A stretch of DNA of 35,501 bases from a virus. Shown here piece by piece: positions 16,720-25,977 of this stretch. The notes beneath the pieces are model-generated. The model searched no databases. It had not been told where the DNA came from and worked only from the letters and a program-made list of their open reading frames with translations. The stretch covers positions 1 through 35,501 of IMG/VR virus record IMGVR_UViG_3300020463_002645; one strand, 5' to 3'. The position numbers and the translations under genes are program-made. Position 1 is the first letter of the stretch; each line of letters starts with the position of its first letter.

Positions 16720-18058
16720 AGTTTATTCTCAGAAAACCAAAGATCTTGCCAAATGGGTCAAGCACGAATCAAAAGTGTGCTTTCATGCGTACAAGGGTTT
16801 TGAGATCAGATATGACCACAGGGTAAGGCCATGCTGTTGGTACAGAGAAGACTGGAGAGATTTGTACGACAACTTTGAAAACCCACAAGAATACATAGGA
16901 AGCGATTTTCAAAAAGATATACAGACCAAACTTGACAAAGGCCAATGGCCAAAAGGTTGCAAAGATGTATGCGGCAAAACAGAAAGCAAAGGACTATTAA
17001 GTAGAAGGCAAAAGGATACTGTTGCTTACATTAAACGTTTAGAAAAAACACCAGAGACCAAAGAAGAACTATACGAAAATCTACGCAATAGTGACGATAT
17101 GTTCTTAGATATGAGACTTAAGACACTTTGCAATTCAAGTTGTATTACCTGCTCACCATACCTCAGCAGTAAAATTGAAGAAGAAACAGAGAAACATCAT
17201 GCCGACACAATGGACCATTACCTACAAGGATTGAGGAACGTCAAAGATGCAGAAAAAAAACATAGGGAATATGGCTTCAAATTTAAAACAGGAATGGCAA
17301 ATGAATACTTTGAAAAACTCTGGTCTATAAGAGGCAAGTCAGGAATAATAAGGGCGACAGGTGGTGAACCGTCTTTAAACAAAAGTTTATTCAATTTGTA
17401 TGAGGAAATCCTTAGAACCAATGGCCCAGAAAGTCATACTATAGAATTTAACAGCAACTTTCAAGCATTTAATGAAAAATGGATCAAAATGATAAGTCGT
17501 TTTAATAATGGTAGGATGTCTATTTCTGTAGATGGTTTTGCAGAAAGAAATGACTTTTTACGTTACGGCAGTGAATGGGCAACGGTAGAAAAAAATATTA
17601 AACAGTGGTTAAAAATGTCTCCACCTGGCTGGCATTCGACAATTTCTCCCACAGTATCAATTTTAAACCTGTGGCAACTGCCAGTGCTTGAACAATGGGC
17701 GACCAGTTTAGGAGTGAAAGTGTCGTACATAAACATTTTAAGATTTCCTGAAGTATTCAGTGTAGCAAGTATGGATACAAGAATGAAAGAGTCTGTGCTT
17801 GAACATTTGACAAGATGGTATGAACGTAAAAGAGATAACAGTAATCTCTTTAATGAGTACCAGGTCAAAAATCTATTATCTTACGTTAAAAACTATGATG
17901 GAACCACAGATGGCCACATGGGCAAGTACATGAAAAAAAACAACATAAAAAATCCGTTTGAAATGTTTGTAGAGCAAATGCAAAAAATATCAAAACTGAG
18001 ATACCAAGACGAAAATTATTGGTTAGAAGTTATGCCGGAGTATCGATCATATGTCTAA
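16712..18058 (+). CDS. Twitch radical SAM protein, CxxxC variant (448 aa, architecture A)
   Basis: The N-terminal module has C23, C41-C42 and a C83-x3-C87 pair, instead of the CxxC found in the other A proteins. The core is C140/C144/C147 (CNSSCITC) and TGGEPS starts near 217. A helical, Lys/Glu-rich insert (150-200) separates the cluster motif from GGEP. SISVDGFAERNDFLRYGSEW follows, and the C-terminus ends with YWLEVMPEYRSYV. The altered cysteine spacing could change auxiliary-cluster ligation. It overlaps the genes on both sides by 8 bases. Confidence 0.91.
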   Translation: MPKVYSQKTKDLAKWVKHESKVCFHAYKGFEIRYDHRVRPCCWYREDWRDLYDNFENPQEYIGSDFQKDIQTKLDKGQWPKGCKDVCGKTESKGLLSRRQKDTVAYIKRLEKTPETKEELYENLRNSDDMFLDMRLKTLCNSSCITCSPYLSSKIEEETEKHHADTMDHYLQGLRNVKDAEKKHREYGFKFKTGMANEYFEKLWSIRGKSGIIRATGGEPSLNKSLFNLYEEILRTNGPESHTIEFNSNFQAFNEKWIKMISRFNNGRMSISVDGFAERNDFLRYGSEWATVEKNIKQWLKMSPPGWHSTISPTVSILNLWQLPVLEQWATSLGVKVSYINILRFPEVFSVASMDTRMKESVLEHLTRWYERKRDNSNLFNEYQVKNLLSYVKNYDGTTDGHMGKYMKKNNIKNPFEMFVEQMQKISKLRYQDENYWLEVMPEYRSYV

Positions 18059-19253
18059 ATTATGTTCAGCACCATATGTAGGTATACAGGTAGACACAGA
18101 TAAAACTGTGAGACCCTGTTGTATGGCCAAGGCCTACACAGACGATCAAGGTAGTCCGCTTAAATTTGGACCGGGATTTGATTGGAACAAATTAAAAGAA
18201 AACAAGTCCTATAAAAGGATCACGCAGTCCTTGGACAATGGCAAATATCCACCAGAATGCAAAGCCTGTGTGTCTGACCCAACTCCATATGCCCATACCT
18301 ACTTGAAAAGATATGACGTAGAAAAATACAGTAAAGATCCTGAACTGCAATACATGGATTTGAGACTGAGTAATCTGTGCAATTTAAAGTGTAGAATGTG
18401 TTGGCCGGGTGCAAGTAATCAGATACAGAAAGATTACAACAACTGGTCCAAGGTGGACACCGGAAACAAATGGATGAATGATCACTTTAGATATAGAACA
18501 TTCGAAGAAGATAAAAGGTATATTGTTCATGATCCTAAAACGATACTGAAACAGTTTCCGTGGGAACATCTGAAGACACTTGCACTCTATGGCGGTGAAC
18601 CTTTATTGATTAAAGACTATGAAGTTGTGATGGATTATCTCATTGAAAACGATCTTTCTAAAAATATTACCTTTAAGATGCATACTAACTGTACAAAATG
18701 GACACCTGATTTTCAAAATAAAATTAATAAATTTAAAGAGACTGTGGTGTATTTTAGTATGGAGGGTGTGGGTAGGATCAACGATTACATTAGATATCCA
18801 TCGCGATGGGCAACGTTAGAGAGAAACTTTAGAAATTATTTAGAAAATAAACTATCAGCCACTGGATGGTTTGGCATTAGTATTGCATTGACTCCAATCA
18901 CTTTGTATTATCTACATGAAGTCGTAGATTGGTTAGACAACATCTGTCAACAGCACAAAATAAAAAGAATAGATCTGCGACCTTCGTGGTGCTTTTATCC
19001 CTATCCACAATTGGCCAACGTTTTGACTGATCAACAGAGAGATAAAATTGTAACGCAATTGGACAACCAAAAAGCAAGATACTATATAAATGGTTTAGAT
19101 TCCTATATAGACAAAATTAAAAAAGTTCAATACAAACCAGAGATGGCAAAAAACTTTCAACAAATTTATGCATTTTTTGATAAAGAAAGAAACCAGGATG
19201 GACAAAAGTCAGCGCCTGAATTCTTCAAAGAATTGGAGCAAAATGTTTTATAA
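18051..19253 (+). CDS. Twitch radical SAM protein (400 aa, architecture A)
   Basis: Compact member: C5, C23-C24, C70/C73, then core C110/C114/C117 (CNLKCRMC) with GGEP at 181-184. MDLRLSNLCNLKCRMCWPGA is very close to the equivalent stretch in the gene at 24804 (IDLRFSNLCNLGCVMCNTGS), and both share the following 'SNQ' and a reduced N-terminal module, suggesting common ancestry. VYFSMEGVGRINDYIRYPSR carries Met-Glu in place of the more common Ile-Asp of this region. It overlaps the upstream gene by 8 bases and the next gene by 11. Substrate unknown. Confidence 0.92.
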   Translation: MSKLCSAPYVGIQVDTDKTVRPCCMAKAYTDDQGSPLKFGPGFDWNKLKENKSYKRITQSLDNGKYPPECKACVSDPTPYAHTYLKRYDVEKYSKDPELQYMDLRLSNLCNLKCRMCWPGASNQIQKDYNNWSKVDTGNKWMNDHFRYRTFEEDKRYIVHDPKTILKQFPWEHLKTLALYGGEPLLIKDYEVVMDYLIENDLSKNITFKMHTNCTKWTPDFQNKINKFKETVVYFSMEGVGRINDYIRYPSRWATLERNFRNYLENKLSATGWFGISIALTPITLYYLHEVVDWLDNICQQHKIKRIDLRPSWCFYPYPQLANVLTDQQRDKIVTQLDNQKARYYINGLDSYIDKIKKVQYKPEMAKNFQQIYAFFDKERNQDGQKSAPEFFKELEQNVL

Positions 19254-20268
19254 CTTACCATTGGACCATATTGATATAGAACTCACTACAAGATGTAACG
19301 CCGCGTGTCCTATGTGTTTTAGAAACAATCACGGAGACAGGCCAAATCCAATGTTAGTTGAAAAAGATTTTGAATTGGATTTATTAGAACAAATAGATGT
19401 GCCAGTCAAAAAATTAGCATTGTGCGGGAACTATGGAGATCCAATAATGCACAAAGAATTGCCACAAATAATTGAGTATTGGTTTAAGAATAAATCTCAA
19501 AATATTGTAATGATGACAAACGGTGGTGCAAGGTCTAAGCAATGGTGGACTGACTTGGGAAAGTTAACAAAAGGAAAAATGCGAGTGACATTTGGAATAG
19601 ACGGACTTGAAAATACCAACCATTTATATAGGAGAAATGTGCGTTGGGATAGATTAATGCAAAACACAAAGGCATTTATTGATGCAGGTGGTGATGCAAG
19701 ATGGAAGTTTATTATATTTAAACACAATGAGCATCAAGTACTAGATGCAAGGACATTGGCAAATAAAATGGGATTCAAATTGTTTGAAACTGTGGTTACA
19801 AATAGATTTGCAAATAGATACAACTCAGATAAGTTTCCTGTTTTCAACAAAGATAGTGATTTACAACACTACTTAGAAGCACCTTCTAAAAAAGGCACAA
19901 AAGTATTTCACAATGAAGTCAAAGATTATAAAGCAAAAAATGAATTGCGTATCAAGAAAACAAAAAAAGAATGGACAGGTGATATTAGTTGTTATGCCAA
20001 ACGACAACAAAGTGTATATGTGGCGGCAGACGGCAGGGTGTATCCTTGTCCAAATACAGGCTATCATTTTTCACGTGGACAGGAAAATGTACTATGGATG
20101 CAAAACAAATTTTATGATTTACACGTGAATACTTTAGATGAAATAATACGAGGAGCATTTTTTTCTAAAATCGAAAATTCGTGGACAAGCAAAGATACCT
20201 GTGTGCATACTTGTAAGCAGGTATGCGGAATAAAAAGAGATAACTTGAATAAGGTGGTAGAAGCATAA
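19243..20268 (+). CDS. Radical SAM protein, GNxGDP variant (341 aa, architecture B)
   Basis: Core C18/C22/C25 (CNAACPMC), with LCGNYGDPI (60-68) in the GGEP position. MTNGGARSKQWW, GIDGLENTNHLYRRNVRW and FKHNEHQV follow. The C-terminal module contains CYAKRQQSVYVAADG, VYPCPNTGYHF and CVHTCKQVCG. I use the ATG at 19243 (GGAG 4-8 bases upstream, 11-base overlap) rather than the in-frame ATG at 19168, because the shorter form aligns with the other B members. It is very similar to the next gene, including the VYVAADGRVYPC block, so the two look like a tandem duplication. Confidence 0.92.
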   Translation: MFYNLPLDHIDIELTTRCNAACPMCFRNNHGDRPNPMLVEKDFELDLLEQIDVPVKKLALCGNYGDPIMHKELPQIIEYWFKNKSQNIVMMTNGGARSKQWWTDLGKLTKGKMRVTFGIDGLENTNHLYRRNVRWDRLMQNTKAFIDAGGDARWKFIIFKHNEHQVLDARTLANKMGFKLFETVVTNRFANRYNSDKFPVFNKDSDLQHYLEAPSKKGTKVFHNEVKDYKAKNELRIKKTKKEWTGDISCYAKRQQSVYVAADGRVYPCPNTGYHFSRGQENVLWMQNKFYDLHVNTLDEIIRGAFFSKIENSWTSKDTCVHTCKQVCGIKRDNLNKVVEA

Positions 20269-21308
20269 TGTATAAATTTTATGATATAGAAGATATAAAT
20301 GACTTGCATTTAGAACCAACAACAAAATGTAACGCCGCCTGTCCTATGTGTTTGCGTAATCAGAGTGGAGATAGGATTAATAACAAATTAGTTGAACAAG
20401 ATTTTGATCTTAATTTACTAAAAAATATAGATATGAATATCAAAAAACTTACTCTTGCAGGAAATTATGGAGATCCAATTCTATCAAATAAATTGTTCCA
20501 TATAATAAAATGGTTCAAAGACAAACATAATGGCAAAATCGTACTGCAAACTAACGGTGGCGCAAGAAAGACCGACTGGTGGAAAGAACTTGCAAATATC
20601 GGTGGTGATAATCTAAGAGTCATATTTGGCATTGACGGATTGGAAGATACAAATCATCTGTACAGGCGTAACGTTCGTTGGAATATATTAATGAAGAATG
20701 TAAAAAGTTATATTGAAGCAGGCGGACAAGCGTCATGGAAGTTTTTGGTTTTCAAACACAATGAACACCAGATAGAAAATGCAGAACAACTATCAAAAGA
20801 TTTAGGCTTTAAAAGTTTTCAAAAGTTATTGACTAATAGATTTTTAAAATCTGCAAAATGGCCCGTTATCAATAATAAAGGAAAAACAGAATACTATTTA
20901 GAAGAACAAGAAAAGTTCAATAATTTTACAGTTAGAAACAAATATAGACCAAAACAGTCAACAAAACAATATAAGAAACTTGAAAATGTAAAAATAAAAG
21001 AATTTAGGAAAATGAATCTTCAATTCAATATTGATTGTTATGCCAAGAGAGACACCAGCGTATATGTTGCGGCCGATGGGAGAGTGTACCCTTGTTGCAA
21101 TACAGGATATCATTATAATATCACTATAGATGAACATCAAAAAAATAAAAAGTTTATTAGTTTAAAAGATAAAAAATTAAGCAAAATTGTAAACGGAGAC
21201 TTTTTTGAGTACATTGAAAATAAATGGGACAAACAACCATTAAAAATATGTGCAGTAACTTGCAATTTAAAAAGAGATAATTTACTACAAGAGGTGTGGA
21301 ATGATTAA
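20268..21308 (+). CDS. Radical SAM protein, GNxGDP variant (346 aa, architecture B)
   Basis: Core C21/C25/C28 (CNAACPMC) with LAGNYGDPI in the GGEP position, then QTNGGARKTDWW, GIDGLEDTNHLYRRNVRW and FKHNEHQIENAE. The C-terminal module has CYAKRDTSVYVAADG, VYPCCNTGYHYN and CAVTCNLKRDN. Compared with the preceding paralogue it carries an extra Lys-rich stretch before CYAKR and reads PCCN rather than PCPN. It starts on the last base of the upstream stop (TAATG). The close pairing suggests successive steps or different substrates for nearly the same chemistry. Confidence 0.92.
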   Translation: MYKFYDIEDINDLHLEPTTKCNAACPMCLRNQSGDRINNKLVEQDFDLNLLKNIDMNIKKLTLAGNYGDPILSNKLFHIIKWFKDKHNGKIVLQTNGGARKTDWWKELANIGGDNLRVIFGIDGLEDTNHLYRRNVRWNILMKNVKSYIEAGGQASWKFLVFKHNEHQIENAEQLSKDLGFKSFQKLLTNRFLKSAKWPVINNKGKTEYYLEEQEKFNNFTVRNKYRPKQSTKQYKKLENVKIKEFRKMNLQFNIDCYAKRDTSVYVAADGRVYPCCNTGYHYNITIDEHQKNKKFISLKDKKLSKIVNGDFFEYIENKWDKQPLKICAVTCNLKRDNLLQEVWND

Positions 21309-22551
21309 AACTAAAGACACTTTTTGTTCTATAGCCTGGAATCATCAATTTATAGGACCTGACGGTAATATTAAACCTTGTTGCAGATATTCTATGCCAC
21401 CTACTTTACGTAAACCAAATATTAAAACTGAAAAAAGTTTACAAGATGTGTTTATGGGAGACTTACAAAATAGGATACGTGATGATTTAAGCAAAGGAAT
21501 AAAACACGGCGGCTGTAGGAAATGCTGGCAGGAGGAATCTGCAGGCAAAGGTTTATCTATAAGACAAAACTATAACAGAGATGTTCCGTTGTTGAAAGAA
21601 CTGCACGAGGACTTAGATAAAAAAACTCCAAAAATTACTTGGCTAGAATTAAGTTTCAGCAACAGATGTAATCTAAGATGTAGAATGTGTGGCCCTGTGT
21701 ACAGCACCAATTGGTATAAGGATTGGAAAGTGGTGAAAAAATATGTGCCTACCGCGGGCAATATACCAATGAATTCACCAGACGAAGATATAGATAGGGT
21801 AATCGCTAGATATAACACAGAAGGACTCACAGATATGTCCAAACTAGACTCTGTACTTCCCAACATAAGGCATTTAAAAATGACGGGCGGAGAACCATTT
21901 ATAATTCCTGAGTATAAACAGATTTTGCAAAAAATAGTTAAACTAGGCACAGCCGGAAATGTGTATCTTAATTACAGCACCAATGCAACAGTAAAACCAG
22001 ATAAAGAATTGCTTAAATTATGGTCACACTTTAAAGAAATACAGATTGCAACAAGTATAGACGGAGTGGGTCCTGTAATAGAATATCAAAGATTTCCTAC
22101 AAAATGGACAGTTGTTGAACAGGTTATTAAACAACTGATGATGCTCAGCAAGGAAATGCCATTGACGATAGGTACAAGGCCAACAATTACACTTATGAAT
22201 GTATTAGACGTGCCAAATATTACAAATTGGTGGGCAGATATGATGAACAAATATTATAAAAACAACTTTGATGAAAATGCTTGGTTAAATCACACTCATG
22301 CTTTGGTTCCGCACCACTTAAATCTCACAGTTTTACCTATGTGGGCCAAAGATATTGTGCAAGAAAGATTGTTAAACGCACCAACTAAAAAACAACAGGC
22401 AAGTTGGGACTATCTAGTCAAGGTATGTTACAGTGCAGATAATTGGGAGAATCAAAAAGATAAGTTCAAAGATTTTACAACAAAATTGGACTCGGCGAGA
22501 GGAGAAAGTTTTGCTGATGTCATACCTGAATTTAAGGAGTTGTTAAAATGA
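21301..22551 (+). CDS. Twitch radical SAM protein (416 aa, architecture A)
   Basis: Cysteine module C9, C27-C28, C72/C75, then core C123/C127/C130 (CNLRCRMC) and TGGEP at about 195-199. ATSIDGVGPVIEYQRFPTKW and LVPHHLNLTVLP place it with the members at 12596 and 15346, and the end GESFADVIPEFKELLK is the standard C-terminus of this branch. A strong GAGGTG precedes the start. It overlaps the previous gene by 8 bases and the next by 4 (ATGA). All cofactor residues appear intact. Confidence 0.92.
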   Translation: MIKTKDTFCSIAWNHQFIGPDGNIKPCCRYSMPPTLRKPNIKTEKSLQDVFMGDLQNRIRDDLSKGIKHGGCRKCWQEESAGKGLSIRQNYNRDVPLLKELHEDLDKKTPKITWLELSFSNRCNLRCRMCGPVYSTNWYKDWKVVKKYVPTAGNIPMNSPDEDIDRVIARYNTEGLTDMSKLDSVLPNIRHLKMTGGEPFIIPEYKQILQKIVKLGTAGNVYLNYSTNATVKPDKELLKLWSHFKEIQIATSIDGVGPVIEYQRFPTKWTVVEQVIKQLMMLSKEMPLTIGTRPTITLMNVLDVPNITNWWADMMNKYYKNNFDENAWLNHTHALVPHHLNLTVLPMWAKDIVQERLLNAPTKKQQASWDYLVKVCYSADNWENQKDKFKDFTTKLDSARGESFADVIPEFKELLK

Positions 22552-23681
22552 AGTACTTAGATATAAGTGAAGTAAGGAAAATACAAATAGATCACAACTC
22601 TACTTGTAATTTAAGGTGTCCGCAGTGTGCAAGGACAGTAGATGGTGGTACTAATCCGGATCTGCCATTGGACCAACTACAGGTAAGTGACTATGAAAGA
22701 ATATTTGATGGCATAACAAAACAATTAGACTCCGTGATATGGTGCGGAAACTATGGCGAGGTTATATTTTCTCCTACTTTTTTAGATTCCATATCATGGG
22801 TACGTGAGAATGGATATGATGGCAATATAATTATAAACACAAATGCATCAGCCAGAAGTAAAGACTGGTGGATCAAGTTAGCGGAAATAATCGGCAAAAG
22901 AGGGCAAGTTAATTTTAGTATAGATGGTCTAAAGGATACCAACCATTTGTATAGAGTGAATGCAAACTTTGACAAGATTATGGAAAATGCGGAAGCGTTT
23001 ATCGGAGCCGGCGGAAACGCTAGGTGGGACTACCTAGTTTTTAAATACAACGAACATCAAATAGACGAGGCAAAAATTCTTGCAAAAAAAATAGGTTTTA
23101 AAAAAATGCAGATCAAAAGAACAAACAGATTTGTTAATGATACCCAGTATCAAGGCGTGAAAAAAGATGTTGAAGGTAAAGAAGTGGTAAAAACACGTAA
23201 AGCACAATACGATCTAGAGGCTAGTAAAAAGGAAGACAGGAGTCTAAGTCAGCATGATTTGATTATACAAAAGTTTGGCTCTTGGAAAAACTATTTAGAT
23301 ATCACAAATATCAAATGTAGATGGAAACCAATTGGGCAAATATTTGTTGACTTCCAGGCTAGAGTTTGGTCATGCACTTGGACTGCAAGTGGCATTTATC
23401 ACCATGGTGAGAAGAATACACAAAGAGTACAGGCGAGAAAAGTATTAGACAAATACGGATGGGATTTCAACAATTTAAGGAAGCACAGTTTCAAAGATAT
23501 ACTTAATCATGAATACTTTGGGAAAGATTTTTGTAGTAGTTGGCAAGGCAAAACAAGTGATGAAGTTCCTAAATTAATAGCCTGTGGCAGAACTTGTGGT
23601 ACTGATTATGTTTTTTCTAGTATACACGGTAAGAATTCATCGATGATTGATTTTACAAAAGAGGTTGCTAATGTATCATAG
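22548..23681 (+). CDS. Radical SAM protein, GNYGEV variant (377 aa, architecture B)
   Basis: Core C20/C24/C27 (CNLRCPQC). WCGNYGEVIF stands in the GGEP position, diverging from the GDP of its relatives. INTNASARSKDWW, SIDGLKDTNHLYRVNANF and FKYNEHQIDEAK match the B class. The C-terminal half has IKCRWKPIGQIFVDFQARVW, then CTWTASGIYHHG and CGRTCGTDYVF, and is closest to the genes at 9622 and 23671 (shared SxHDLIIQKFGS-like segment with 9622). AAGGAG precedes the start; it overlaps the upstream gene by 4 bases and the next gene by 11. Confidence 0.92.
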   Translation: MKYLDISEVRKIQIDHNSTCNLRCPQCARTVDGGTNPDLPLDQLQVSDYERIFDGITKQLDSVIWCGNYGEVIFSPTFLDSISWVRENGYDGNIIINTNASARSKDWWIKLAEIIGKRGQVNFSIDGLKDTNHLYRVNANFDKIMENAEAFIGAGGNARWDYLVFKYNEHQIDEAKILAKKIGFKKMQIKRTNRFVNDTQYQGVKKDVEGKEVVKTRKAQYDLEASKKEDRSLSQHDLIIQKFGSWKNYLDITNIKCRWKPIGQIFVDFQARVWSCTWTASGIYHHGEKNTQRVQARKVLDKYGWDFNNLRKHSFKDILNHEYFGKDFCSSWQGKTSDEVPKLIACGRTCGTDYVFSSIHGKNSSMIDFTKEVANVS

Positions 23682-24807
23682 TGTAGAATCAATAAAAGAT
23701 ATGCACGTTGAAATTACAAACAGATGTAATGCGGCGTGTCCTATGTGTGCAAGGAATCACTTTGGCGGAGCAACTAAAAAAGATTTAAGGCTTGACGAAT
23801 GGTCAACAGAAGACGTGAGAAGAATATTTGATCCTCGTTTAAAAAATTTAGAAAACGTTATGTTTTGTGGTACACATGGTGATCCTGTTGTTGCGGCTAA
23901 TAGTTTAATTGCAATAAATCATATTAAACATAGTACAGATGCCACTGTTGAATTTTATTCAAATGCAAGTTTGAGGAAGCCGACTTGGTGGCGAGAACTG
24001 GGTTCATTGATGTCTACGAGGAAACCCGATCATTGGCACTATAACAAACACGACCTTGCTATATTCAGCATAGACGGATTAGAGGACACTAACCACTTGT
24101 ACAGGAGAAAAACAAATTTCAAGAATATTATTAAGAATGCAGAAGCATTTATAGGTGCTGGAGGATTTGCTAGGTGGGACTTTATTGTATTCAAACACAA
24201 TCAACATCAAGTAGAAGAAGCAAAGAAATTAGCGGATAAGATGGGATTCAAAGAATTTAGGATAAGAAAAACAGCAAGATTCACTTATAGTCCCGATGGT
24301 CCGATGAAATGGAGAGTTCAAGACAAACACAAAAACATAGAATACTACTTGCAACCACCCACAGATAAAAATTATTACAACGCTGAACAAGACAAGTGGA
24401 CTGAAATAACAAAAACTGATGAAGGTAAACATGATTATTTGAATAACACACAAATTTCTTGTCTATACAAAAATAAATTTAGGAGAATTTATGTCAATGC
24501 ATATGCGGATGTTTTTCCTTGTTGTTACATAAGCAACGACGTATATCCTGGGAAAAATTCAATAGTCAAAGATTCTCAACAAAAAATATTTGACAGGTAC
24601 CAAAAGCACTTTAATAGCCTAAGACATCATTCGTGGGATGACATATTAGAACACGAGTGGTTTGCAAACGAAATTGAAAACAGTTGGAACACAAATTTAG
24701 AAGGAGGAAGGTTAATGAGATGTGCGAGGACGTGTGGAGCAGGGTTCAAACCCATCACTACACAGAGTCACACACAAAAAATTAACTCGGTAAGTACAGT
24801 ATCATGA
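23671..24807 (+). CDS. Radical SAM protein, GTHGDP variant (378 aa, architecture B)
   Basis: Core C19/C23/C26 (CNAACPMC), FCGTHGDPVV in the GGEP position, then SIDGLEDTNHLYRRKTNF and FKHNQHQVEEAK. The C-terminal module includes ISCLYKNKFRRIYVNAYADV, FPCCYISNDVYPG and RCARTCGAGF. The Asn seen in other B members (GNxGDP) is Thr here. The start is taken at 23671, where GAGG lies upstream and the overlap is 11 bases, and not at the in-frame ATG at 23647. It overlaps the next gene by 4 bases. Confidence 0.92.
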   Translation: MYHSVESIKDMHVEITNRCNAACPMCARNHFGGATKKDLRLDEWSTEDVRRIFDPRLKNLENVMFCGTHGDPVVAANSLIAINHIKHSTDATVEFYSNASLRKPTWWRELGSLMSTRKPDHWHYNKHDLAIFSIDGLEDTNHLYRRKTNFKNIIKNAEAFIGAGGFARWDFIVFKHNQHQVEEAKKLADKMGFKEFRIRKTARFTYSPDGPMKWRVQDKHKNIEYYLQPPTDKNYYNAEQDKWTEITKTDEGKHDYLNNTQISCLYKNKFRRIYVNAYADVFPCCYISNDVYPGKNSIVKDSQQKIFDRYQKHFNSLRHHSWDDILEHEWFANEIENSWNTNLEGGRLMRCARTCGAGFKPITTQSHTQKINSVSTVS

Positions 24808-25976
24808 GTGATTTTAAAGATTGGCCAAAGGAGGCTTGCCTAGCACCATTGACATCATACCTTGTAGGTACCAGTGGTAAGTACAGGCCTTGTTGTTGGT
24901 ACACAGAAAAGTTAGATTCTAATCATGTCAGAGCCGCGGAACAAATGTTGACATTGCAAGAATACAGAGAACAAATATTATTTCCTATGTATGAGGAAAT
25001 GAAAAAAGGAAAATATCCAGATGCCTGTAAAAGATGCGCCTTGCCCGGGTTCAAACGTTCACAAAATTATGAAAGATTTAGACCCGACGTAGAACAGATT
25101 GAAAAAACCAAAGAAGTAAGATATATAGACCTGCGTTTTTCTAACCTGTGTAATTTAGGTTGTGTGATGTGCAATACTGGCTCCAGCAATCAATTTCACA
25201 AACAAGCAGACCAAGGAAAGTATATGCCTGAGAGTGTGTATTGGATGGGACCAAAAACTAGGCGTAGTAAACATTATACCTGGACCGCCAATAAAAAAGT
25301 AATGACAGAACTTTACAAACATTTAGAAACTGCCACACACATCTATATTACAGGAGGTGAGCCAAGCATCAATCCGGATGTGTTAAAAATGATGGAGTAT
25401 TGCAGAGATAAAGGATTTAACAATCGTATTAAACTTGAATTTAACACTAATTGCACCAATGCAAACGATAAGTTTGTAGATCTACTGCATTCCTTTACTA
25501 CTCAAGTGATGTTTAGCATAGATGCTGTAGGCGAACTTGGCGAGGCCGTAAGGTATCCTAGTAAGTGGGACTATGTTCAAAAAGCAGTTTGGGAAATGAT
25601 AAGCAGAGGTGGACCAAGGGCAAAATTTACTTGGGCACCATCTATCCATGTTTACAACTTTTTTAAATTACATGAACTTGTGGCATATTTTAAAAAAATT
25701 GAGAAGCAATGGTTAGATAAAGATATCAATACGAATTGGAATGTGATATTCCAACCATACTACCAAAACGTCAACAATATTCCTAAAGATCTCTTCAATG
25801 AGTACATACACAAACACAAAGCAGAACTTGGATCATCGTTGATAACAAAGTTAAATCAAAAGAAACATGGCCTGGAAAATGAAAATATGGATTGGGAAAA
25901 AACATTAGAAATTGGAAGAAAATGGTTTGCAACGAGAGGATATAATCCTAAACTAACAGGAATACCGGGGATATAA
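24804..25976 (+). CDS. Twitch radical SAM protein (390 aa, architecture A)
   Basis: Cysteine module C12, C30-C31 (RPCCWY), C75/C78, then core C116/C120/C123 (CNLGCVMC) and TGGEP near 183-187. MFSIDAVGELGEAVRYPSKW follows. RPCCWY is shared with the gene at 16712 (RPCCWYRED), and the core resembles the gene at 18051, so these three form a branch within class A. The C-terminal end lacks the IPEFxxLL signature. ATGA overlap at the start; one base separates its stop from the next ATG, with GGGGAT serving as ribosome binding site for that gene. Confidence 0.92.
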   Translation: MSDFKDWPKEACLAPLTSYLVGTSGKYRPCCWYTEKLDSNHVRAAEQMLTLQEYREQILFPMYEEMKKGKYPDACKRCALPGFKRSQNYERFRPDVEQIEKTKEVRYIDLRFSNLCNLGCVMCNTGSSNQFHKQADQGKYMPESVYWMGPKTRRSKHYTWTANKKVMTELYKHLETATHIYITGGEPSINPDVLKMMEYCRDKGFNNRIKLEFNTNCTNANDKFVDLLHSFTTQVMFSIDAVGELGEAVRYPSKWDYVQKAVWEMISRGGPRAKFTWAPSIHVYNFFKLHELVAYFKKIEKQWLDKDINTNWNVIFQPYYQNVNNIPKDLFNEYIHKHKAELGSSLITKLNQKKHGLENENMDWEKTLEIGRKWFATRGYNPKLTGIPGI

Positions 25977-25977
25977 A

